From Euonymus europaeus (Eukaryota; Streptophyta; Magnoliopsida; Celastrales; Celastraceae), in the NCBI GenBank assembly GCA_963580455.1, contig OY756960.1:2480001-2544000 (forward strand): DNA of 64,000 bases. Reading direction: 5' to 3'. Under the pieces are notes generated by a model. It was not told where the DNA came from. It did not search any database and worked only from the letters and a program-made list of their open reading frames with translations. Shown here one piece after another: positions 1 to 12,200 of this stretch (position 1 is its first letter; each line of letters opens with the position of its first letter). The translations under genes and the position numbers were made by a program.

Positions 1-178
1 TACATCCCGAGCCAACAACCTCACCTCCATTGTTCCGTATAACCATCCCAAGACCAACGACATCTGACCCCATTCCAGCATCACAATGTAGCTGGACAAA
101 ACCATCATCTGGTGGCAATGGGAGAAGTTGGGCCCATACATTCCGAAATATTGAATCTTTGATAAGGACTTTGCTTCC
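1..178 (-). mobile_element. RNase H-like (RVT_3-type) retroelement fragment, cut by window edge
   Basis: Read on the minus strand, an open frame of about 59 codons runs off the left edge. It contains the start of a plant RVT_3 RNase H-like domain: a hydrophobic strand with HCDAG, then GLGMVIRNNGGEVVGSG, which matches the family pattern of Asp-Ala followed by G-x-G-x-V-x-R-(D/N)-x-x-G. Upstream the frame meets a TAA near 180. Such domains occur in non-LTR retroelement polyproteins and in dispersed ribonuclease-H-like gene fragments. Only the N-terminal part is visible, so autonomy and intactness cannot be judged. Confidence 0.5.
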
Positions 179-194
179 TTAAGTTGTTGACCAA

Positions 195-1170
195 TTGGGG
201 GCCCTATCTCTTTGCCCCCGTGCCCATATGGGAGCCGGGAGGTACCACTCATATGGGAACCATGCACAACACACTTTAGTCACAACAATAGTGTTTTTAA
301 ATGTAAAATCATGTCCACAATGTAGCCTGCGGGCCATTGTCCCCCCAAAGTCTCATGAATCCAAAAATGGGTTTGACCCGCTTTTGAGGACCAACTTACA
401 CAATGTTATCACAAAAATGGACAGTGGACACACCCTAGTTGCCTGGTAGAACCGTTGAAGAGGAGAGTATTCAGATAGGCTGTTTATGTGATGTGAACGT
501 AAAATTTTTGGAATGTAAAATAATATAAAACTTATGAGTAATTATTTAATGGTCTGAATACATTTTCACATGGCACACATGTAAGGGTGTGGATGACATA
601 CATGTGGAGATGATGTCAATTAAAAAGTAAGAGCAAGTGCATATTGATATCAATCACAGCATTGAGTGTGCCATATGGGATATACACACAGACCATTGAA
701 TAATTTCTCTAAAATTAACTTAACAAACAAGCAAACGAACTAATTTAAAAATAATCGAAGTAGCATATTTGGCAGAGCTTATGTTAGAATTTATAGGCTT
801 TAAGTAGACGCTCTATCAAACACATACCCGGATAGTTTAAAAGGTCTCAAAATCACCTAAGTTTGCAAAATGAGATATTTTGTTAGCATCCAACCCATCC
901 GGATTAAGGGCATGCAATGAATCTAATTTTTGTATTAATTCCACTAATTAAATTGAAGGACTACTGTTACTGTTTGCCCCAAAAAAAAGAATTAATGGTC
1001 ACCAATACCCTTTCATTTTAAGTAAATCTTATTTCTAATTATGACAACAATTGATTAATACAACAAAAAAGAAACAGAACAATTTCATACCAACCACACA
1101 AAGTGTACCCTCCAATTCAAAGGCAAATAATTTTCCCTCCCTAATTAAACGCCAAGGAATTCTCCCCATT
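195..1170. other. Intergenic DNA upstream of the pectinesterase-like gene
   Basis: No gene is recognised here. An 84-codon open frame at 195-449 has no family motif and is treated as chance. The rest is AT-rich DNA without obvious inverted or tandem structure. Confidence 0.6.
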
Positions 1171-1180
1171 AAATTTTTTT

Positions 1181-1191
1181 TTATATTTATA
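1181..1191 (+). promoter_or_regulatory. TATA-like element of the pectinesterase-like gene
   Basis: A TTATATTTATA tract lies about 55-65 bases before the ATG at 1246, a position compatible with a TATA box serving a short 5' leader. This is inferred from position and composition only. Confidence 0.35.
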
Positions 1192-1245
1192 CATGTACTT
1201 CTCCAAAAACTTCAACAGCTCTTTTCACATTTTCTATAACGTACA

Positions 1246-3389
1246 ATGGCTTCCATTTCTTGGCCTCCCAATGCCGGAGCAATCCGTGTTGCCTTTGCTG
1301 CCATTTTTGTTTTTGTTTGCTCTCATTTGAGCCATGTTAATGGGGTCTCTACGCCGTCCGTGATCGACTCCCCTTTGTTGACACAAAAAATTGCCACTAA
1401 TCGCACCATTAAGGTTGATATTAATGGCGATGGCGATTTTAAATCCGTCCAAGCCGCCATTGATTCGGTTCCTGAAGGAAATGGTGATTGGGTTATCATC
1501 CATGTAAGGAAAGGAATTTACAGGTAACTAAGAAATATCTCGCTCTTTCGCATGGCCAGCCTGAACAATGCATGCATGTAATCTTTTAAGGCTGTGTTTG
1601 GTTTCACAAATTAAACAACCCATTTTTTATTGAATGCCATGTAATGCAATAGAAATCTGGTTATCACCCGAATACCTGCTCACCAAACACGGTCTTATTC
1701 GTTTTTTCTGCACTTTTGGAATGGTTGGCAGAGAAAAGGTTCTGATTCCAGTGAATAAGCCCTACATATTTCTAAGAGGGAATGGAAGAGGAAGGACGGC
1801 CATTGTTTGGTCTCAAAGTTCATCTGATAACACTGAATCTGCAACTTTTCGTGTTGAAGCTCCTCACTTTATTGCCTTCGGTATTAGCTTCAAGGTAAAC
1901 AAACACCCTCCTGTTCCTCTCCTGTATGTAATTTATTAAACAATAATACATGAAATGATTGAGTCTGTTTGATTTTTTTTTCGGTTTTTTTCATTTTCTG
2001 TTTATGTTTTCCATTTAAAAAAAAACATATTTTTTTCGTTTTATGTCTCGAGTAAGTTTCAAAATGATAACCAAACGTGTTTTTCAGTTCTGTTTTCTGA
2101 AAAAACAAAAATACCAAACAAAAGAATCAGAATGCAAATGGAATTACATTCATCTACATAATCATCGATCTTAACTTGTTCCCTAGCTCTTTGTTATATC
2201 TTCTTCCTGAGTTAAAATTAAGCCTTTTTGATACTGATTCTGTTTCTTGGTGTTTATAGAATGAGGCTCCAACTGGGGTTGCCTACACCTCGCAGAATCA
2301 GTCAGTGGCAGCATTTGTGGGTGCGGACATGAATGCATTCTACCATTGTGCATTCTACAGCACCCACAACACACTCTTTGATTACAAAGGGAGACATTAC
2401 TACGACAATTGCTACATTCAGGGCTCAATTGACTTCATCTTTGGCCGCGGCCGGTCCATGTTTCATGTAATTATAAGTTGTTCAACTGACTAATGACAAA
2501 CTGAGGATCAAAATGTATTTATATATATAAGAAATTAACTGAAAGTATATACGCTTTTGTGGATGCAGAGCTGTGAGATATTTGTGATTGCTGACAAGAG
2601 AGTGTCGATCCATGGGTCGATCACGGCTCAGAATAGGGAAGACCCAACTGATAATAGTGGGTTTGTTTTTGTGAAAGGGAAGGTTTATGGTGTTGGTGAT
2701 GTTTACCTGGGAAGAGCCAAAGGTGCCTACTCCAGGACCATTTTTGCTAAGACTTACCTGTCCAGAACCATTGTGCCCCAAGGCTGGACCAAATGGAGTT
2801 ATGATGGCAGCACAGAGTAAGCCATTCTAATCTTCCTTACATTTATATTGTGATTCTGTCACTTCATGGCTTTAATTTCTTGCCAAGTTAGCCACCCCTG
2901 TTAAACTACAACTTCAACCTAACAAGTTAAGTTAACTTGTTGGGCGAGATGGAGCAGATCTATTCAATAAAGTATATTTCCAACAACACCTTCTAAAGAT
3001 TTTTTGGAAGCGAAGCAGAATCTTTAGGCAGATACATGATCATCCAAATATGGTCTGGATGTCGTTTAACTTTTCATTAATTTCTGTAAATCTGCATGGC
3101 TGTAAATCATGATCTACATCTCCACTTCAGTTGGTTTAAACAATTTTTTGTTCCTGGGTTTTCTTGAAATGAACAAGAGAGAAACAAACTCCAATATCTT
3201 GTTCTAGAACTAACGAAGCTGTGAAATGAAAACAGGAACCTCTACCAAGCAGAATACCATTGTCAGGGACCTGGAGCTGAGACCGAAAAGCGTGCTCCCT
3301 GGTCGAAGCAACTCACTGAAGAAGAGGCTGAGAATTTCATGTCCATAGACTTCGTTGATGGCAAGAATTGGTTGCCAGCTTGGCTGTGA
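1246..3389 (+). CDS. Pectinesterase-like protein (group without PRO domain), five exons
   Basis: Exons 1246-1523, 1732-1894, 2260-2466, 2569-2816 and 3236-3389 join in phase to 349 residues. Residues 1-33 look like a secretion signal, so the product should act in the cell wall, where pectinesterases remove methyl esters from homogalacturonan. The pectinesterase beta-helix follows directly, with no N-terminal inhibitor-like PRO region. Visible motifs are GIYREKV (about 90), a QSVAAF block with Gln161, HNTLF (183-187), DFIFG with Asp205, and YLGRAKG with Arg265. The usual QDTL motif carries one stabilising Gln and the catalytic acid Asp; here these are His183 and Asn184. Asp205 and Arg265 remain. 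The fold is certain but activity is doubtful. It resembles the Arabidopsis PME29/55-like group from memory. Confidence 0.93.
1590..1694. mobile_element. Small MITE-like insertion in pectinesterase intron 1
   Basis: A segment of about 105 bases starts with GGCTGTGTTTGG and ends with CCAAACACGGTC, imperfect inverted repeats of each other (10 of 12). It is flanked by TTA (1586-1588, one base before the left end, and 1695-1697). This resembles Tourist/PIF-Harbinger MITEs, but the left border is offset by one base, so the call is tentative. Confidence 0.35.
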
Positions 3390-4030
3390 ATGAATTAATT
3401 AAGCTCTTCATTTTCAAAGAAATATTGGATACGGGCCAAGCCAAATTGATGTCTTTCATGTTACCAATTAAGCTCTTTTTTTTTCCTTTTCCAAAATTGT
3501 AATGAAATGCTTTACTTATTGTCAAGTTCAATTTATTTATATATATAGTGTTTTGTTATACTACAATGGTTTAGGAACTCACGAGTAGGTGGATATCTGC
3601 ATGAAAAACACCTAGCTAGCTATAACAAAAGGGCATAATATTTGGGTGGTTGAATTTGTTCAACTCGAATTAAACCAATTTTGGACATAAGTTATATGTT
3701 TGAAATTCGGATACAAACACATAAATTTTGTTCAATTTAAAATCGGTTTGTGTCCAAACACAAAAATCTTATATGATTTACTTCTTCTTATCCTAACTCG
3801 AATTGAACTATTGTTCGCTTTGCTTATCCGAATTTAAATCAATTTTAATACATCAATGTTAAATGACTTGAGCACACCAAAACTTTGGGTCCTATTATCA
3901 TTTTCTGTTTAACGAAAAATACTACAACAAAGGTCCAAAATACTCTCGTATCTGGTTTACACAATGTGGGGTGAAAATTTAGGTTGGCTAAAACTAACAT
4001 CCGTGACGGTCATTTCTCATTTCATGCTGA
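3390..4030. other. Intergenic DNA between pectinesterase-like gene and HYPK
   Basis: It holds the 3' untranslated region of the pectinesterase-like gene followed by AT-rich DNA rich in CAACTCGAAT/CGAATT-type words. No gene is seen. Confidence 0.6.
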
Positions 4031-4035
4031 AGTTA

Positions 4036-4347
4036 TGGGCTTTTATTCTTAGCCCAAATCCAAAGTGACTTATTTGGGCCCAGTCCGTCCTTTTTAGTCG
4101 GCGCTGTTTCCTAAAGCTGGGTTCTATTTCTATATTTGGAATTGAATAAAAGTAAAAAATATTGGGCTGAGAGTCTGAGACAAGATACCATAATAACTTA
4201 ATAAAATAATAATAGCGAATGCGTTTTCTTGCAGGCTGTGGATCCAAAATTAAATTGGGCTAAAGTAAAAAGGTTGTTTGGACCTAAAGCCCAACAAGTT
4301 TGTGGGGATTGGGCTTCCGCAATCACCTACAACTTAAGTAAGGGTTT
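4036..4347 (+). promoter_or_regulatory. HYPK promoter with site II (TGGGCY) cluster and telo-box-like motif
   Basis: TGGGCT/TGGGCC or the complement AGCCCA occurs at 4036-4041, 4051-4056, 4075-4080 (within the palindrome TGGGCCCA), 4163-4168, 4256-4261, 4288-4293 and 4310-4315. AGGGTTT follows at 4341-4347, about 80 bases before the ATG. Site II elements paired with a telo-box are known from promoters of plant translation and growth genes bound by TCP factors. This suits a gene whose product works with ribosome-bound NatA. Confidence 0.55.
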
Positions 4348-4424
4348 CCGGCACATTAATCAGTCAGTTGCAGTCGGAGAAAATTTCAGAAACTGAAGAG
4401 GAAGAATAGTAAGAGGAGAGAGCG

Positions 4425-6775
4425 ATGGAGGGTGCAGATGAAGGCGGTGTGGAGAGAGTGGAAGATTCAAAGGACTTACAGAAACAGAGCAAAGCTTTCG
4501 ACAAGCTCACCGACCGTGTCGAAGATCGCCAGCTCGATTCAACACGTGTTCAAGAGGTATATATATGTGTATAATCGATTGTGTTATTTTGCAAAAATAT
4601 TTCATTTTGAAGCTGATATCCGGATTTGTGTGCCTAAATAGGCTATGGCATCGATTGCTGCATCTGCGGATGCTGATTGGAATGCTATGAGGATGAGGTT
4701 AGGGTCTTCAGTCTTTTGTTTCTTTTTGAATTTTTACTATAACTGGAAGTATTTGAGTCCGCTGTGGTGGTCGTTTTTTGAATTCAAGTACTCTGCGGTT
4801 GTCAGTTTAATGTGTTTTTATTTTTGTTCATGTGTTTTGATTGTTCTCTCTTTATGCGTGAAACAAGAGAACAATTGGGAGCTCCCTCTCTTGTTTCAGA
4901 AACCATAGTATCGGCACAACAGTTGAGGAAATGTTTTCCTTATCTGTAATTATGGTCTGCATAAACCTAGAGTTTAATGCTTCTCATATCAACAATTATT
5001 CTGCTATCCAGTAATTTCATGTGTGACTGACCCTACTCGAGTAACATTTCTTAATTAGCGTGTCTATACGGACATGGACTGGGATTTATATTGTGTTTTT
5101 TGATGGTTAATAGTGGTGTTTGAGAGACGGTAGAAGTATGAAACGGTATGGACGTGGAAGGATTAGTGGGAGTGTGGACATAAGGTATGATTGACTGGCG
5201 AAAGACAATCATGTACTCCTAGCTGTTTCTATACATGATTTAGGAGAAAGTCTTGTCACTGTTGTAATGTGTTTTAAGAGTTACTCCTTCGAGAAATAGT
5301 ATTGAGGAAGGTAAAGTTATCAAAACAAAGGTTATAAGGAGAAGAACCTTTTGTCCTATTATAGTTGAGGCTTACAGTAATTATAATCATGCATTATTTA
5401 ATAGAAAAAAACTTTATTAGAGCACCAAGCAGGTGCCAAAAGGATGGCCTCAATAAAATTGTGAGATGGAGTGCAACAATAAAGCTTAATACAACTAAAC
5501 CAACAATCAATGAAAACATCATCTGACGCTTCCTTAGAATTAGATATCCTGCTGCTCCTTTTGCTCCACATCATTCACATGATCGTCAAGGGAATAAGCT
5601 GGATGATTTTCTTTTTTTGCTTGCATGAGCCAGATAGCGTGAATAACTAAAATAACTATTGAGACAGCAACAATGTTAACTGACATGCTTTTACTCATTG
5701 TTATTGATGATTGACATTACAGGGAACTACATATGATTTGGCCTATAATATGAGTATTCTGTGTGTGCTGTCTAATCTGGCCCTCAAAGCTGTATTTTAG
5801 AATTTAGTCCTGTAAGTGATAAAAGAGTTTCCATTGGTCTGTATGTATCTGGCCCTCAAAAGAGTTGTGTGTGAACTGTTGTTTCTGATTCTTTTTTTTG
5901 GTAGTATTCTAATGTCTGGAAAACTGGAAAAATCCAAGTTGAAAATACTAAAAAGAGAGGATAGATAGACGTCCAAGAAGATATAGATGAAGGTGAAAGA
6001 AAATGACATTGATTCCATGTGACTAGTTTAGAGTTCTGCTTTGGATAATGGAAAAGTAATTAGTTAAATTCATTTTGATTTCTATATGAATTCATGCAGT
6101 AATGCTTGGGATAAACACTTTTATGAATTTCTACTGGAGGAAAGATAATCCTAAAGTCTAAATAATACTTAGTGCAGTGAATGGTAGGGTTTAGGACTTT
6201 AGGGGGAGTACCAGTACACTTCTGCACTAGTTTTTAAGTAGTTCAAATCAGCACCATAAAATACACTTTATGGGTCCTGCAATAAGTGTGTTTTTTCTCT
6301 CTATATTTTCAATCTATGATAATAAAGTGCACTGGTAAATGCACTTCAATGGCCCTCCCCTCTTCCTGTGAATGGTATGACTATGTCAGTTGTGGACTAC
6401 GGTTTGATTACTATGTATTATCTTAATTCCAAATGTTTTTAGCTTGTTGCGGATAATGTTTTAAGCGAAAATTATTACTTCAATTCCTGCAGAGAAAAAG
6501 AATTGGCTGCTGTTAAGATAAACCAATCTGAGGTCGACATAATAGCAAATGAACTTGAGGTTTTCTTCTCTCTATTTTTTATCCTCTTTTTATTGCAGCT
6601 ACAGCCCTGGTACTTCCTGTAAAAATATTTTCAAATTTATATGATTCTAGACATTAATCTTCTTTTTTTCTTTTTTGGTGATTCCTGAGAGCAGTTGGAC
6701 AGGAAAGTTGCTGAGAGAACATTAAGGGAACACAAAGGCGATGCTGTTGCAGCCATTCAACACCTTCTTCGTTAG
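4425..6775 (+). CDS. HYPK: HYPK homologue (huntingtin-interacting protein K-like, NatA-associated)
   Basis: Exons 4425-4556, 4642-4697, 6493-6559 and 6695-6775 give 111 residues. The N-terminal 44 residues are acidic and charged. The remainder matches the HYPK family almost residue for residue: AMASIAASADADWNAMRMRE, then the UBA-like C-terminal domain (about 65-111) containing VDIIANELELD and VAERTLREHKGDAV and ending in AIQHLLR. HYPK binds the NAA10-NAA15 complex (NatA), which acetylates nascent N termini at the ribosome, and in plants it supports NatA activity and stability. The family is usually 100-130 residues long, so this copy is full length. Intron 2 is long (about 1.8 kb). The gene is convergent with the kinase at 9235-14233. 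Confidence 0.95.
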
Positions 6776-7167
6776 TGTTGGGGACGAAAGTGAGGTTGGG
6801 TTTCCCAATTTTTCCTCTGAACCATTCAAACTATGATATGAATTTCTATGGCAGTATGAATTCAGAAATAGTAAGTGATTGTTTTGTTGTTCAACTTTCA
6901 AGATGTTGTCTAGTTTTGATAACCTTTTGTTAGAAAATGCTCTGACTAGAACCGTTGAACAATCTCATGCCAAAGGGCAGGGTTGGCCCCGGTTTATTAT
7001 GAAGGGAATTGATCAATTAGCGAAGCTTGATACCGATTTCGCACTAATTTTGGCTTTGCCCTAAAACTAGAGATGTGTAGTAATTGGCTGGTCCGTGAAC
7101 CTAAAATCCCCTTCAGATCCAAGGGCCGGGCCTGGCTCTTTTTGATAAAAATTTGGAAGAATTGCGG
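6776..7167. other. HYPK 3' flank
   Basis: It holds the HYPK 3' untranslated region and a short stretch resembling dispersed plant repeats (GGGCCGGGCCTGG at about 7122-7134). No gene is seen. Confidence 0.5.
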
Positions 7168-8390
7168 TGTTGTGTGACGTTAAAATACTTGTAAGTGTAC
7201 TATCGTAGCACAGAAGGTGTAAGTACGAGGTCGATTTCTCAGAGACGAGTTCAGTCGAAAGATGTACTTAGTATTAAAATAAATTATTTGTAAAATAAAG
7301 AGAACACGCTTAATTTGCAGAGAAGCAAGCAAACAAGAATTAACGATGATAAAAAGCCTAAGGTACAACTTTACCAAGCAATCTTATTATGAGCTATAAG
7401 GGTCAAGCATTCAATACCAATTTCAATTCTAGGGTTGATTTCGCACTCAATTATGTTGATTCATTGATCGTGGCAACAAACGTATTATTATTACCAAATT
7501 AATCATGTTTGATGACAATCTTTAACTTAGTAAAAATAACTCATTACGAATAGAAGAGCCACAACAACCAATTAATCTCTTAAATCCGGATCAGAGCATT
7601 CGACAATTAATCTTGTTAATTCTGATTCCACCAAAAGACATAAATACGGATCGTTTACGTGATTTGACTAGAGTATAAGCAACAAAATTGGTGATCAAGC
7701 AATTATGCAGAAATCATATTTTGAAGCATAACGATTAAGAATAAGAATTGAGAATTGCATTAAACACTTTTAACAAAAATCAACTCATAATATTCATGTT
7801 TGGCTAGGTCAAACCCTAGATATGAGTTTAGTTATAACCCATGAAAATAAATATGAAAACAGGGGAAGAAGAATAAATATGAAAACAGGGGAAGAAGAAA
7901 TCATGAGTTGATACACAAAAGTGGAGGAAGGAGGAAGAATAGCCGCTTCACCAACAAGAGCTATTCCAATCTATGCAAAGTTTTGTAACCATTTTTTTAT
8001 ATTTTTCTAGCCTATTGATACCTAATACAAGTCTCCTAGGAGTCTTCAATTATGTTTACACGTTTTGGGTCCCAAAAATCGCATAAAACTAGGTCTCCTA
8101 AAAAGTTGGAAAATTTCGGGCGCCCTTACAGTGTTGAAGCGCCAGAAAAAGCATTTTAATCTGTCTGTCTTTTTATGCCTCTGAAGTGTTGGTGCGCTAG
8201 AAGGGCACTGAAAGGGCGTTTTGATATGGTTTTTGTCAAAACGTACTTCAATTCAGTTACAACTTTACACCAACTCTCCTACATGTAAAATATATAAAAT
8301 CTCAAAGTATCATCAACTCAATCTTGAATCAAAATAATGCACTTGTGTATCAAAATATGCATGTAAATGTGGTATAAAATACACACATCA
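7168..8390 (-). mobile_element. Solo-LTR-like repeat, about 1.22 kb
   Basis: The segment begins TGTTGTGTGACG and ends ACACACATCA, so it has TG...CA ends and a short inverted repeat TG(T/A)TGTGTG. Text near the left end (ACTTGTAAGTGTAC and GAGGTCGATTTC) recalls conserved ends of plant Ty3/gypsy LTRs, which would place the LTR on the minus strand. It has no coding capacity. A 5-base target duplication is not visible, so the borders are uncertain. It contains a small internal duplication (see 7858-7899). Confidence 0.35.
7858..7899. repeat. Short tandem duplication inside the solo-LTR-like repeat
   Basis: The text AACAGGGGAAGAAGAA recurs immediately, separated by TAAATATGAA, giving two copies of a unit of about 26 bases. 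Confidence 0.6.
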
Positions 8391-9234
8391 TTGTGCATGC
8401 TCGGCTGCCCTGTTTGACCCCTCTATTTAGAGGTGGTAATAATTTGAGTCAGAGTAAATAGAGTGGTTATAAGATATTTATATGTTTGTATTCGTATTGG
8501 TTTGAATTTCCGGACGTATTGAACATACATTAATTAATTTAATTTCGGACTAATAAGTCAAATATTAATTTAATATGGATAAGATTCAGACAACTAAATC
8601 AAATAAATTTTTATATTTGGATCTAATTTCGATTTTAAATTAGATAAAATATGTGATTAGATCCAAATTTTGGATAAATGAACAAATCGGTCATTTGGAT
8701 CCAACATAGTTTTGGCCCCATCTCTATCCAAAATAATACGCGTGATGCGATGAGAATGGTAATTTAAATTAGACAATATGCATAGAAGAAACAACAAATC
8801 GTTCTCACTAGACATTTCGAAACAATGAGAATGGTCATTTATATACTCCACAGCTTTCTACCTGGCAACATGCTGTTATATAAATATAATAATATCAGAA
8901 AAAGGAAGACAGAACCCCCACCAACTGCTACTCTGAATCATACAGCAACCACTGGCAGATTTTTTTCAAGGTTCTAGTGTTGTCATAAATAAGCATCACA
9001 CTAATTGACCCACCAGCAGAATAACGAGGCAATTGGCATGTGCACCAACTACTCTCAATATCTTTCCTTTCTTTGTCCGGTGCCAATGAAATTAGTGGTC
9101 GGCAATCTGTTTTCGTGGCTTCATCATAAACCACGAATGCAGTTGTTCTCAAAGACACAGACTCCGAATAAATGTTGAGGCTTCATTTGTAAATGGGAAG
9201 AAGAGCACAAACACAAGCAAATGTGTAGATTCAA
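8391..9234. other. AT-rich intergenic DNA and kinase 3' flank
   Basis: The stretch at about 8430-8730 is low-complexity AT-rich DNA with repeated ATTAATTTAAT and GGATC words, typical of degenerate transposon tails. The part near 9180-9234 is probably the 3' untranslated region of the minus-strand kinase. No gene is seen. Confidence 0.5.
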
Positions 9235-12200
9235 TCACTCCTTTTGGGTGCCAATGCTATCCCCAGCTGTGGACCTGGCTGCCTGGATTTGAATGGCGTG
9301 TTGCCTCTGCAGATCTTTAAGCTTTTCCATAATTTCCTGGAAGGTTGGCCGACATTGCGGATCACTGGTTCACATCCACACATTGGTCATGATCAATCAA
9401 AGTCATAGTCAAAGAGTGCAACTATGACAAAACAAAACCTCAAATCTTTGAAAGCTCTCAGTAACTATGCCCACCAAAAAGATAAGAGGGCCTCCAATAT
9501 TATTAAAAACCAACGAAAAGTACATGGCCAACCTCAGCATATGGTCTTATCTTAATTGAAAACATATACATATGCAAACTCAAAGAATTGAAAATAAAGT
9601 ATTGCCTACTTACTGGCCACAGCCGTGATCTATTCTATCAAAAAGCAGATTCATGATGGAAAAACCTCCAGGTCAAATTCAGTTTCATAAATAAGTTTAA
9701 TAATAATAATAATAATATAAAGGATTTGGTTTATCTTGACCAACCACTCAGAGACTGGTTGCCTCTTAAAGAAGAAAGAGCAATTGAAGGGAAAAATAGT
9801 TCTTTTAAAAAAACAATAGCATCAAATAAAAAGGAAAAAAAAATTAAGCACCTGAGCCAGCAACTCTCGATTATGGAAGCCCATTGCGGATCCACGTCTT
9901 TTGGGATCTCTAACCTTTGGTTCATGAACCCCACAGCTCCAATCACCTGCGAGTATTCTAAACAAACTGTTGTTCATATGTGCATTTCACAGGCGTTGGG
10001 AAATTCATTTTTGAGTGAGGAATTTGGGCGATTAATAACAACAAATAGTGTGAAAGCTACTAAAGAAAGTACTCTTGGTCTTGGACATGTGGGCAAATTA
10101 TTCAGGCGAGCAGTAGAAAAGTACATTAGTTCTCAAATTAATATCACGAAGTCTATCAAACATCTTAATGAGAATGTTGTGAGAAAATTTTCCGAGCAAA
10201 AACTATACCTGCATAGAGTTGAGACTATCCCAGGGAATCTTCTCAGTGGCAAGCTCCCATAATATCACTCCATAGCTGTAAATATCGGACCTGATTGTTC
10301 AGTGACAACAAAAATGAATGTCAGCTCAGGCATAGAGTATTGGGGAGAGTGGTTGACATAAAGCATCTAGTTCAAATAGCTGAACGTACTTTTCATCTGA
10401 GCGTTCATTACGAAGAACTTCTGGTGCCATCCATTGAGGCTATAAAAGATGAATCATATTGGGGTTCAACAGATTAGACTGACGAGGCTGAAATAACCAG
10501 CCAAATGTAAATGAAAAAAATAACTGTTATATTACCGTTCCTCTTCCTGTCTTAGTTGTAAGATACGTTTCGTGCTTAAGACGAGACAAGCCAAAATCTC
10601 CAACCTGTGCAGCTGAGAACTGGATTAATTTTTACTTCAATTAAAGCCAAAAGGCAAAAGGGAAAGCCTTCAAAAGAGTACAAAAAAAACTGCAAGGAAA
10701 GACATTGGCACAATTACTGGCAGACCTTCACTGTCCAGTTCCTATCAACAAGAAGATTCGATGACTTCAAATCACGATGAATGATAGGTGGATTGCAGCG
10801 ATGAAGATAGTTCATACCCCGTGCCTATAAGGAAGATAAATCATACCCCAATAGAGATAGTACCCAACTTATTACTTAGCAAAATCACGTGCGCAACATC
10901 ATAAAAATAAAACAGATGTGTGATACGAACTAATTGAGTACTTACTACATCCAAGGCCATATGAATGCGTCGTCTCCAGTCTAGTTTGGAAGCGCTTCTC
11001 TGTAGCAAGCGAAACAAACTTCCACTACATTTTCAAAGGAATAGAGAAGGTGCCAGTAAGCCAAGAAGCATAATGAAATAAGAAATTTTAACCCAACTGA
11101 ATCAATCAATTTTCATACCACCCTTATAAGGTTTTTTTTCCCTAGGTGGCACCGTAAAAGGATAGGTTGGATAGTTTGTCACAGTATATTGAAGACAAAA
11201 AAAAAAAAAAAACACACCGTGGGAGGAACTCCGAAACAATACAGAGACGCTGAGGCGAAGTCACAGCTCCCATAAACAACAGAACATTTGGATGACGAAG
11301 TCTCTTCATAAGGGAAACCTACAGAAAACACTAAGGACAACATCAGACTTTGATTTTATTCAGACAGATATAAGGATTACATAATAAAGTGCATACATAT
11401 AGAAGGCACAAGAAAATGCCTTGAAAAAAGAGGTCCAAAAGCAGATTTACTTAAAATAAGCAATAGATTAATAACTTTTTCAAGAAGCATCGAATTAACA
11501 ACATAAACATAAACATGCATTCAATTCTGTATTTGTCAGAATATGACTAAAAAAGAATGTAAGAAAAATAAAAACCCACCTCTTGTCTAAAGGAATGTAT
11601 AACATCATCTGAATATTCTTGCATGGAGAATACCTTGACAGCAACATCCTGCAATTACATGGACAGTATTCAACCAGACAGAACAAATTAAATGACCACG
11701 GAATTGTACAGTTTTTTTTTCTTTCCATTTTTCATCCAGTATAAGAACAAAAAAAAATCCCCCTGGAAAGAGCAGCATATAATTTGCTAAACTTGAGTCA
11801 AACAATGAAGGTACAAACATATTTCTGATTACTTTGTGGGACATATATCCACGTATTACATGATGATATGGAACCATGAAAGAGAAGCATGTGTTGCAGG
11901 ATAATTACGAAAAGTGAATCCAATATACTATTTTAAATCTCATCATATCAATGTTTTACAAGGCTTGATGGAAACAAACAATGTGCCATTTGTAAATGAT
12001 TAATATACATTCGTCATATTGCATTTATTCATAAACTGGAAGCAAGGCTATGAAAAGAAAGAGCAAAAGAACATACTGATCCATACCACAGGCCATGATA
12101 TACAATTCCACAAGAACCTGCAGCAGCAAAAGGGGGAGTAGAAAACCAAGCATCAGAATAATAACCAAAAAGAGCATAGTAGTAATGAAATGAGCAATGG

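Noticed and set aside
1960..2121. Possible second MITE in pectinesterase intron 2 (TCTGTTTGA ... ACCAAACAAAAG)
   Set aside because: The ends pair poorly and no matching target duplication is present; the tract is mostly T- and A-runs.
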